This document shows, one piece after another, positions 4,713 to 11,144 of a stretch of DNA of 16,048 bases. Made by a program: the position numbers and the translations under genes. The DNA comes from Chloroflexota bacterium (lineage in GTDB: Bacteria; Chloroflexota; Dormibacteria; Dormibacterales; Dormibacteraceae), in contig VBJE01000021.1 of assembly GCA_005879675.1 (NCBI GenBank), forward strand, positions 1-16,048. The letters run 5' to 3'. Position 1 is the first letter of the stretch, and every line of letters begins with the position of its first letter. The notes under the pieces were generated by a model. It was not told the origin of the DNA. It did not search any database and saw only the letters and a program-made list of their open reading frames with translations.

Positions 4713-6013
4713 TGGCCGATGTGAGCGACGGAAGCATGGACGAGCCGAAGCACCGGGAGGACAAGCGGCGCCTGATGGTGACGCAGCTGCTGCGCACCCC
4801 GGTGCTCAACCCCGCCGGCACCGAGGTTGGCCGCGTGGAGGACTTCATCGTCAAGCTTTCCGACGGCGCCTACCCGCCCGTCACCGGGCTCAAGGTCCGC
4901 GTCGGGGCGCAGGGCGTGTTCATCGGCAAGGACCTGATCGATTCGCTGGAGCCAGGCGCGGTCAGGCTCAACACCCACACCATCCGCACCGACGCTTTTC
5001 AGCGCCGCGCCGGGGAGGTGCTGCTGGCAGCCGACGTGCTCGGCCGCCACCTCGTCGACGTCGTCAAGGGGCGCATCGTCCAGGCCCACGACCTGGTGCT
5101 CGCGCCGGGCCCCGACGGCTGGTATCTCGCCGGCATCGACCGCAGCCCGCAGGCAATGCTGCGGCGACTTCTGCCGCGGCGCGCCAGGCCCGACCTCCGC
5201 CGCCACGCGATCCTCGACTGGAAGGACATCCAGCCGTTCGTCGGCCACGTTCCCACCGCCAAGCTCCTCATGCCGCTGCAGCGCCTTCGCCGCCTGCACC
5301 CGGCGCAGATCGCCGACATCGTCGAGGGCGCCTCGCACGAAGAAGGACAGGAGATCATCGAGGCGGTAGAGAGCGACCCGGCGCTCACGGCCGACGTCTT
5401 CGAGGAGCTTGACACCGAGCACCAGGTCGAGTTCCTGAAGTCGAAGTCGAACGAGGAGTCGGCGCGGATTCTCGAGCGCATGGCCCCCGACGACGCCGCC
5501 GACCTGCTCGGCGAGCTCGACCAGGAGCGGCGCAAGCCGATCTTCGAGCTGATGTCGGCCGGCCAGCAGCTCAAGCTGCGCAAGCTGCTGCAGTACCACC
5601 CGACGACCGCGGGCGGCATGATGAGCCCCGACTACGTCTGGGTCGTGCGGGGCGCCACCGTGGACATGGCGCTCGAGGCCGTGCGCACGGACGACAAGTC
5701 TCCGCACCAGCTCCTGACGACAGTGTTCGTGACCGAGGCTGACGGCAGGTTCGCCGGCAGCGTCGGCGTGGTCGACCTGATGCGGGCCGACCACACGCGC
5801 AAGGTCGATGAGCTGGACCTGACTCGGGTGTCGGTCCACGGCAACGCGGACTTCGCCGACGTCGCCCTGACCATGGCCGACTACAACCTCACCGCGCTGG
5901 GCGTCGTCGACGCGGCCGGCAACCTGATCGGTGCGATCTCATTCGACGACGCCATCGAGCCGTTGATCCCGGAACAGTGGCGCGACCGCGCCGAAGCCAG
6001 CACCGGCGTATAG
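4712..6013 (+). CDS. PRC-barrel / MgtE N-terminal / CBS protein without channel domain
   Basis: The 433-residue product has no membrane segment. Residues about 22-85 (LLRTPVLNPAGTEVGRVEDF) form a PRC-barrel-like domain, and 105-150 look like a second, weaker barrel. Residues about 195-300 match the superhelical MgtE N domain: LHPAQIADIVEGASHEEGQE, then APDDAADLLGELDQERRKPI. The linker TAGGMMSPDYV is the usual MgtE junction into a CBS pair, here 300-420. In MgtE channels these cytosolic domains bind Mg2+ and close the pore, but the five-helix channel domain is absent. The gene overlaps the cation transporter by one base and is followed after 7 nt by the Nramp-type transporter. A likely role is intracellular Mg2+ sensing or gating for that transporter; that is inference. 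Confidence 0.9.
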   Translation: MADVSDGSMDEPKHREDKRRLMVTQLLRTPVLNPAGTEVGRVEDFIVKLSDGAYPPVTGLKVRVGAQGVFIGKDLIDSLEPGAVRLNTHTIRTDAFQRRAGEVLLAADVLGRHLVDVVKGRIVQAHDLVLAPGPDGWYLAGIDRSPQAMLRRLLPRRARPDLRRHAILDWKDIQPFVGHVPTAKLLMPLQRLRRLHPAQIADIVEGASHEEGQEIIEAVESDPALTADVFEELDTEHQVEFLKSKSNEESARILERMAPDDAADLLGELDQERRKPIFELMSAGQQLKLRKLLQYHPTTAGGMMSPDYVWVVRGATVDMALEAVRTDDKSPHQLLTTVFVTEADGRFAGSVGVVDLMRADHTRKVDELDLTRVSVHGNADFADVALTMADYNLTALGVVDAAGNLIGAISFDDAIEPLIPEQWRDRAEASTGV

Positions 6014-6020
6014 ATCTGCG

Positions 6021-7667
6021 ATGACCGAGCGCGAGCCAAACCGCAAGGACTCGCGCTTGAAGCCAACGTCGGCCGTGCTCGACGATCTGCACCAGGGCGA
6101 CATCCACGGCGCGTTCGGCACGATCCGCGTCAGCGACGTCACGCCGCGCCGGACATGGCGCCGTCGCATGCTCACGCTTCTCGCCATCGTCGGTCCCGGG
6201 CTGATCGTGATGGTCGGCGACAACGATGCCGGCGGCGTCTCCACGTACGCGCAGGCGGGACAGGACTTCGGCTATTCCCTGCTGTGGACGCTGCTCCTGC
6301 TGATCCCGGTGCTGATCGTCAACCAGGAGATGGTGGTGCGCCTGGGGGCGGTCACGGGCGTCGGCTACGCGCGGCTCATCACCGAGCGCTTCGGCCGGTC
6401 GTGGGGTTGGTTCTCGGCCGGCGGCATCTTCCTCCTGAACTTCCTGACCATCAGCACCGAGTTCATGGGCGTCAGCCTCGCCGGCGAGTACTTCGGCCTG
6501 AAGCCGTTCATCTCCGTCCCGATCGCGGCGGCGCTCCTGGTCGGGATCACGATCAGCGGCAATTTCCGCCGCTGGGAGCGGGCGATGTTCGTCTTCCTCT
6601 TCGCGAGCCTGCTCGTCCTGCCGCTGGTGGTTCTCAGCCATCCGAGCCCGGGGGCCGCGCTCCAGGGATTCCTGGTGCCCGGCGTCGAGGGAGGGCTCAC
6701 CTCCAACTCCGCGCTCCTGATCGTGGCCATCGTGGGCACCACCGTCGCGCCGTGGCAGATGTTCTTCCAGCAGTCGAACGTGATCGACAAGCGCATCACG
6801 CCGCGCTGGCTCGACTACGAGAAGGCGGACACCGCGCTCGGCGCGTTCGTGGTCGTGATCGGGGCCGCGGCGATCATGATGGCGACCGCGTCGGCCTTCT
6901 CGGGCACGTCGCAGTTCGGGCACTACATCGACGCGCTGCACGTCGCGCAGGTCCTGCACGTCAACATCTCGCCGGCCGCCGGGGCGATCTTCGCGCTGCT
7001 CCTGTTCGACGCTTCGATCGTCGGCGCGTCGGCCGTGACGCTCGCCACGTCCTACGCGTTCGGCGACGTCTTCGGCCTTCGCCACTCGCTGCACCGAGGC
7101 GTGCGCGAGGCCAAGCTCTTCTACGGGTCGTACACCGTGATGGTCGCGGTCGCGGCGGCGATCGTGCTCATCCCGTACGCGCCGCTGGGCCTGATCACGA
7201 CGGCGGTGCAGGCGATGGCGGGGATCATGCTCCCGAGCACGACCGTCTTCGCGGTGCTGCTGTGCAACGACCGCCAGGTCCTGGGACCCTGGGTCAACCG
7301 GCCCTGGCTCAACGCCGTGGCGGGAGTCATCGTCGGCGCGATGCTGGTCCTCTCCGCGATCCTGGTCGTCTCCACGGTCGTGCCTTCGATCGACGTCACG
7401 ACCCTGCTCGTCATCCTGGGCGCGATCGCGTTCGCGGTCCTCCTCGCTGGCGGAGCGTGGAGCTGGGCGAGGTCGCGAGGCGCCCAGCCGCCGCCTCCGA
7501 TGTCGCGCGAAGAGCGGGCCAACTGGCGCATGCCGGCCCTCGCCCTGCTCGAGCGGCCCACCTGGTCGCCGGCTCGCCGCGCCGCGCTGGCGGCGCTGAG
7601 CGGGTACCTCGTGATCGCGATCGTGATGCTCGCGGTGAAAGCCGTGCAGCTTGCGATCCACCGATAA
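6021..7667 (+). CDS. Nramp-family divalent metal transporter, NRMT (Mg2+)-like
   Basis: The 548-residue membrane protein has a hydrophilic N-terminal tail of about 45 residues and roughly 11 helices. Helix 1 reads GPGLIVMVGDNDAGGVSTYA (59-76 region): the metal-site motif DPGN of Mn/Fe Nramps is DAGG (D69 to G72). In helix 6 the canonical MPH is A243-P244-W245 within TTVAPWQMFFQQS. Loss of the Asn and the thioether Met with retention of the first Asp is the pattern described for Nramp-related magnesium transporters (NRMT; first shown for a Clostridium acetobutylicum protein under Mg2+ riboswitch control). The adjacent MgtE-type sensor fits Mg2+ as substrate. Start ATG lies 7 nt after the preceding stop. 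The long, opposite-strand open frame covering this gene is Arg/Asp-rich and is a shadow. Confidence 0.92.
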   Translation: MTEREPNRKDSRLKPTSAVLDDLHQGDIHGAFGTIRVSDVTPRRTWRRRMLTLLAIVGPGLIVMVGDNDAGGVSTYAQAGQDFGYSLLWTLLLLIPVLIVNQEMVVRLGAVTGVGYARLITERFGRSWGWFSAGGIFLLNFLTISTEFMGVSLAGEYFGLKPFISVPIAAALLVGITISGNFRRWERAMFVFLFASLLVLPLVVLSHPSPGAALQGFLVPGVEGGLTSNSALLIVAIVGTTVAPWQMFFQQSNVIDKRITPRWLDYEKADTALGAFVVVIGAAAIMMATASAFSGTSQFGHYIDALHVAQVLHVNISPAAGAIFALLLFDASIVGASAVTLATSYAFGDVFGLRHSLHRGVREAKLFYGSYTVMVAVAAAIVLIPYAPLGLITTAVQAMAGIMLPSTTVFAVLLCNDRQVLGPWVNRPWLNAVAGVIVGAMLVLSAILVVSTVVPSIDVTTLLVILGAIAFAVLLAGGAWSWARSRGAQPPPPMSREERANWRMPALALLERPTWSPARRAALAALSGYLVIAIVMLAVKAVQLAIHR

Positions 7668-7718
7668 CCCTTCAGGACCGTTAACAGCTCGCTTACAAAG
7701 GCATACCGGCCCGGCGGC

Positions 7719-7724
7719 TAGAAT
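7719..7724 (+). promoter_or_regulatory. Putative -10 element of the LCP gene
   Basis: TAGAAT is a good -10 match, 8 nt before the GTG at 7733, with no ribosome binding site between. The 65-base gap after the Nramp gene contains no terminator-like hairpin that I can see. Confidence 0.5.
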
Positions 7725-7732
7725 GCTCTCCC

Positions 7733-8755
7733 GTGCTCCCTGGCTCCAGACCGGGGCACCGCATAAGAGCTTCACGCCGGCGGCTTAGCCCACTACGCAC
7801 CAGCTTCCTCGTCCTGCTTGCCATCGTGCTGTCGTCGGTGGCGGGTGGGCTTGCCTATTTCCTACCCGCGGCGCAATTGGCCCTCGACTCCACCGGCCAG
7901 GTGATACGGGTGCCGACGCCTTCGCCCACCGACCTGTTCACCTCGCCGCTGCCCCAGTCGCCGTCGGCGAGCCCGGTCACCGGCGCCTTCACCGTCCTCC
8001 TCCTCGGCTCCGACGACGACTCGAAGTTCATCGGCGACCACGTGCTCACGCAGTCGATGATCCTGGTCCGCATCGTGCCCTCGACCAAGCAGGTGACGAT
8101 GCTGTCCATCCCGCGCGACCTTTATGTGCACCTGTCGACGGGGGGCTTCGGGAAGATCGACGGCGCCTACTCGTATGGCGGCCCCGGCGCGGCCATGGCC
8201 ACCGTGTCGCAGGACTTCGACGTCCACATCGACCACTACATCTGGGTCGGCCTGCTCGGGCTGATCAAGCTGATCGACGCGATCGGCGGGATCGACGTGG
8301 TCACGAGCCACCCGGTGCTGGACGACTACTATCCGGCCGACGTCTATGGCGGCTGGCCGTACGACTACGAGCGGGTGGCGGTGCTGGGCGGGCCGCAGCA
8401 CCTCGACGGCATCCACGCGATGCAGTACGTCCGCTCGCGGCATGGCGACCTGCAGAGCGACTTCGGCCGCTCGCAGCGTCAGCAGCAGGTGTTGATGGCG
8501 ATCCGCCAGAAGGCAAACCAGGTCTCGCCCGAGGACCTCCCGGCGCTGTCGAAGGCGATCGGCGGCGAGCTGAAGACCAGCATCGGCCTCTCCCAGGTCG
8601 CGGCGCTGCTGCCGCTGGCGGCGAGCTTCGACAACCCGGACCAGATCCGCCAGATCGTCCTCCTTCCGCCGTACACGCACGGAGGCGGGCCTGGCGGCAG
8701 CATCAACCCCGACTGGGGCTTGATCCTGCCGCTGGTGCACACCTACTTCCCGTGA
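7733..8755 (+). CDS. LytR-CpsA-Psr (LCP) family cell-envelope protein
   Basis: The 340-residue protein has a basic N-terminus, one membrane helix (about 25-47), a Pro/Ser/Thr-rich spacer (60-83) and an extracytoplasmic LCP domain (about 85-260). Core motifs are present: FTVLLLGSDDDSKF, then TMLSIPRDLYV (R128, D129), then AMQYVRSRHGDLQSDFGRSQ (R234, R236, D239, R246). These Arg/Asp residues bind the polyprenyl-phosphate substrate and metal in characterised LCP enzymes, which transfer wall polymers from lipid carriers to peptidoglycan. The acceptor and polymer are not predictable here. Start GTG is chosen for the TAGAAT box just upstream and the short basic tail before the helix. The TGA overlaps the next GTG (GTGA), coupling it to the beta-propeller gene. 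Confidence 0.9.
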   Translation: MLPGSRPGHRIRASRRRLSPLRTSFLVLLAIVLSSVAGGLAYFLPAAQLALDSTGQVIRVPTPSPTDLFTSPLPQSPSASPVTGAFTVLLLGSDDDSKFIGDHVLTQSMILVRIVPSTKQVTMLSIPRDLYVHLSTGGFGKIDGAYSYGGPGAAMATVSQDFDVHIDHYIWVGLLGLIKLIDAIGGIDVVTSHPVLDDYYPADVYGGWPYDYERVAVLGGPQHLDGIHAMQYVRSRHGDLQSDFGRSQRQQQVLMAIRQKANQVSPEDLPALSKAIGGELKTSIGLSQVAALLPLAASFDNPDQIRQIVLLPPYTHGGGPGGSINPDWGLILPLVHTYFP

Positions 8756-9867
8756 TCTCGCGCATCTTTCTCGGCGCCGCCCTCGCCCTGCTGGTGCTCA
8801 TCTGCGGGCCGGTGACATACCTCTATCTCGGGACCAAGACCTCGAAGGTCGCGGAAGCGCCCTCGAAGCCGACGGCGGCGACGCCGCGCGCGCAGGCGCT
8901 CAGCCTGCCCGGCACGCTCTACATCGCGCAGTCCGGCGCGATCTACAGCCTGGCGGCGGGGCGCTTCCACCAGCTGACGCCCGAGGCGGGGTGGACGATG
9001 CCCTCCCTGTCGCCGGACGGCACGTCGATCATCGCCGTCAAGCAGATGCCGTTCTACTCCGACGTCTATGTCCTGAACCGATTCGGCACGGTGGTGCGCA
9101 AGGTGACGAGCAACGCAGCGCCGCCGCGACTCAAATATGACCCCGGCTTCAACCACTGGTCGTTCTATCCGCGTGTGAGCGCGGACGGCAAGACGCTGTG
9201 GATGGCGTACGACAAGCCGAAGTTCGGCTACGACGTCGTGCTGTCGATCTGGGCCATGCCGTTCACGGGCACGGTCGCGCAGGGCAAGCTGTGGACGAAC
9301 GCCGCCGACTACACCGGTGGCGACGTGCAGCCGGTGCCGGTCAACGGCGGCATCATCTACACCAAGTACGACTACGGGCCGAACCTGAAGCTCGACGGGC
9401 GGTTGTGGTTCACGAACCGCGCGTACAGCGCGGGCAAGGCGCTGACGTCGCCGGCGGAGGACTGCCGCAATCCGTCCGTCTCGCCAGACGGGACTCAGAT
9501 CGCGATGATCTGCACGTACGAGAAGCAGGCTTCCTACCTGACCATCGCCTCGTGGAACGGCTCGACGCTCGGACCGCGGAAGACGATCATCTCCAACCAG
9601 ATGGTGGCCCAGCCGACGTGGGCGCCGGACGGGTCGGGGATCGCGTATCTCGCGCCGGGCGTGCCCGCGGGTCCGTTCCAGCTGTGGTGGCTGCCCCGCG
9701 CCGCCTACGCGCCGACGCCGACGCCGGTTCCAACGCCGACGCCGGGCGGGCCGCACAACGGGCCCCTGCCGACTCCGACGGCTCTGCCGGTGGTGGTGGT
9801 GAAGCCGGTCCAGGTGACGACGAACAACGGGTTCGACGCCGTTTCTCCGTTGGCTTGGCGGGGCTGA
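8752..9867 (+). CDS. Membrane-anchored TolB-like beta-propeller protein
   Basis: The 371-residue protein starts with an uncleaved-looking membrane helix (about 4-27), then a short spacer. Beta-propeller repeats of the TolB/PD40 type follow: MPSLSPDGTSIIAVK, YPRVSADGKTLWMAY, NPSVSPDGTQIAMIC and QPTWAPDGSGIAYLA. The repeated S/A-x-DG turn is diagnostic. The region after about residue 320 is a Pro/Thr-rich, low-complexity segment (APTPTPVPTPTPGG), probably an extended extracytoplasmic tail. Two Cys (near 240 and 252) might form a disulfide. The ligand is unknown. The GTG start overlaps the stop of the LCP gene by 4 nt, so the two are co-translated and may act together at the envelope. That link is inference. 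Confidence 0.85.
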   Translation: MISRIFLGAALALLVLICGPVTYLYLGTKTSKVAEAPSKPTAATPRAQALSLPGTLYIAQSGAIYSLAAGRFHQLTPEAGWTMPSLSPDGTSIIAVKQMPFYSDVYVLNRFGTVVRKVTSNAAPPRLKYDPGFNHWSFYPRVSADGKTLWMAYDKPKFGYDVVLSIWAMPFTGTVAQGKLWTNAADYTGGDVQPVPVNGGIIYTKYDYGPNLKLDGRLWFTNRAYSAGKALTSPAEDCRNPSVSPDGTQIAMICTYEKQASYLTIASWNGSTLGPRKTIISNQMVAQPTWAPDGSGIAYLAPGVPAGPFQLWWLPRAAYAPTPTPVPTPTPGGPHNGPLPTPTALPVVVVKPVQVTTNNGFDAVSPLAWRG

Positions 9868-9882
9868 GCGAATACTCCGCAC

Positions 9883-9929
9883 CCCCTCCGCCGGCTTCGC
9901 CGGCACCTCCCCCCTGAAGGGGGAGGGGG
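9883..9929. repeat. REP-like palindromic unit 1
   Basis: The unit consists of CCCCTCC, a first hairpin GCCGGCTTCGCCGGC, an ACC joint, and a second hairpin CTCCCCCCTGAAGGGGGAG. It lies just after the stop of the beta-propeller gene. Two related units follow in the same orientation. Confidence 0.8.
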
Positions 9930-9935
9930 GCTAGG

Positions 9936-9978
9936 GCCCTCCGGCGCTGCGTGCCACCTCCCCAGGAATGGGGAGGAG
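9936..9978. repeat. REP-like palindromic unit 2
   Basis: The same plan as unit 1, but the first hairpin is degenerate (CCGGCGCTGCGTGCC), followed by ACCTCCCCAGGAATGGGGAG as the second hairpin. Confidence 0.75.
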
Positions 9979-9988
9979 AATTACGTGG

Positions 9989-10032
9989 CCCCTCCGGCGG
10001 CTTCGCCGCCACCTCCCCATAAATGGGGAGGA
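9989..10032. repeat. REP-like palindromic unit 3
   Basis: CCCCTCC, then the hairpin GGCGGCTTCGCCGCC, then ACCTCCCCATAAATGGGGAG. It ends about 26 bases before the response regulator ATG. Strong hairpins without T-runs could attenuate read-through from the beta-propeller gene or protect mRNA ends. Confidence 0.8.
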
Positions 10033-10047
10033 GCCGCTGTTCCGTGT

Positions 10048-10053
10048 GAAAAT
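10048..10053 (+). promoter_or_regulatory. Putative -10 element of the response regulator gene
   Basis: GAAAAT lies 5 nt before the ATG at 10059. The only purine-rich sequence nearby belongs to REP-like unit 3 (10025-10033), too far to serve as a ribosome binding site. Confidence 0.35.
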
Positions 10054-10058
10054 GGCGC

Positions 10059-10739
10059 ATGCCCATCAAGTGGAAGATCGCCCTGGTGGAGGACGACAAG
10101 CGCCTCGCGAGGTCGCTCGCCAACGGCCTGGGCGAGGAGGGCTACACGGTGCGGGCGGTCGAGTCCGCCGGCCGCGGGCTCGAACTGGTCAGAGAATGGA
10201 ACCCGGACGTCGTCCTGCTCGACCTCATGCTCCCGGACAACGATGGGCCGGAGCTGTTCGAGAGCTTCCGCGCGGAGACAGACGCCGCCCTGGTCGGCAT
10301 CAGCGCACGTTCGTCGGTGAGCGACCGGATCGCGGGCCTGAAGCTCGGCGCCGACGACTACGTTTCCAAGCCCTTCGCGCTCGAGGAGCTGATGGCGCGC
10401 GTCGAGGCTGTCATCCGGCGCCACCGCGGCAAGGGCGGCGCGCGGCTTGTCTCGGGCGACGTGATCGTCGACCTCAGCGACGGCCGGGCGACGCGCGGAG
10501 GCCGGCAGCTCGGGCTGACCGGCATCGAGTTCCGCATCCTGGCCGCTCTCATGCGCAACAGCGGCCAGCTCGTCACGTACGCTCAGCTGGCGGAGGCGGT
10601 CTGGGCCGTCACGACGGGCCCGGAGTCGAACTCCCTCGAGGTGCACGTCTCGCGCATCCGGCAGAAGCTGGAGCAGGACGGCGCATCGCGGTTGATCCAC
10701 ACGGTCAGAGGTCTCGGATACAGGTTCAGTCCGGAATAG
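10059..10739 (+). CDS. OmpR/PhoB-type response regulator
   Basis: The 226-residue protein has a receiver domain (about 6-120) with acidic pocket D12/D13, phosphoacceptor D55 in DVVLLDLMLPDNDG, S82 at the Thr/Ser switch position and K104 in VSKPF. A winged-helix DNA-binding domain follows (about 130-226): LTGIEFRILAALMRNSGQLV, then SLEVHVSRIRQKLE and IHTVRGLGYRF, typical of OmpR/PhoB. It is expected to be phosphorylated by the histidine kinase encoded at 11145 and to bind direct-repeat operators; its targets are unknown. The ATG at 10059 gives the normal N-terminus. The ATG at 10052 is out of frame. It is first in a three-gene unit. Confidence 0.95.
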   Translation: MPIKWKIALVEDDKRLARSLANGLGEEGYTVRAVESAGRGLELVREWNPDVVLLDLMLPDNDGPELFESFRAETDAALVGISARSSVSDRIAGLKLGADDYVSKPFALEELMARVEAVIRRHRGKGGARLVSGDVIVDLSDGRATRGGRQLGLTGIEFRILAALMRNSGQLVTYAQLAEAVWAVTTGPESNSLEVHVSRIRQKLEQDGASRLIHTVRGLGYRFSPE

Positions 10740-10752
10740 GGGGCTAAGAGAC

Positions 10753-11139
10753 ATGAAGGCGAGGAGCGTGGTGGCCGGCGTGCTGGTGGCGGGGGCGATG
10801 GTGGTCGGTGGCGCCGGCTCGGCCTCGGCGAACCTCGTGTGGTGCGCCTCGGATCCGCCCGTCCAGGTGCAGACGCCGGACGGCGCGAACCTGACGGTCA
10901 ACGTGTCCGTCACGGTGCCGCAGCACCAGGCCAAGTACATAGGTGACGTGGCCACCCAGTGGGTCGCCACGCCCGACGCGAGCGGGGGCACGCTGATCAG
11001 GCTGGACGTCTCCGTGCCGCGGACCATCTCGGTCGCCAAGATCGTCGCGAGCGTGAGCCGGTACAAGGTGGGCACGGCCACGGCGACGGTGGCCGGTGGC
11101 GAGGCGACGACCCTCTACCTGGTGGTGCCGACCACCTGA
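10753..11139 (+). CDS. Small secreted protein of unknown function within two-component operon
   Basis: The 128-residue product begins with a clear signal peptide: MKAR, a hydrophobic core VVAGVLVAGAMVVGG, and a likely cleavage after SASA at residue 26. The mature part of about 102 residues has a single Cys (WCASDPPVQV) and is rich in Thr, Val and Ala with alternating polar/hydrophobic patterning, which suggests a beta-sandwich. I recognise no family. It lies 13 nt after the response regulator stop and 5 nt before the histidine kinase start, so co-expression is likely. It could be an extracytoplasmic accessory to the sensor or a co-regulated exported product; both are inference. GGGG at 10740-10743 is the only ribosome-binding-site-like sequence. 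Confidence 0.82.
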   Translation: MKARSVVAGVLVAGAMVVGGAGSASANLVWCASDPPVQVQTPDGANLTVNVSVTVPQHQAKYIGDVATQWVATPDASGGTLIRLDVSVPRTISVAKIVASVSRYKVGTATATVAGGEATTLYLVVPTT

Positions 11140-11144
11140 GGCCC

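Noticed and set aside
4574..5839. 421-codon minus-strand open frame
   Set aside because: Antisense shadow of the MgtE-N/CBS gene, with typical Asp/Val/Leu-rich composition.
5889..7775. 628-codon minus-strand open frame
   Set aside because: Opposite to the Nramp gene; Arg/Asp/Glu/His-rich with no structure, a usual artefact in GC-rich DNA.
7862..9906. Two long minus-strand open frames (292 and 387 codons)
   Set aside because: Antisense to the LCP and beta-propeller genes, no recognisable motifs.
10052..10054. Alternative ATG for the response regulator
   Set aside because: It is out of frame with the receiver domain; ATG 10059 gives the normal N-terminus.
9868..10058. CRISPR array
   Set aside because: Three spaced repeats are present but each is itself a double palindrome, the units vary, the gaps are only 6-10 bases, and no cas gene is near.
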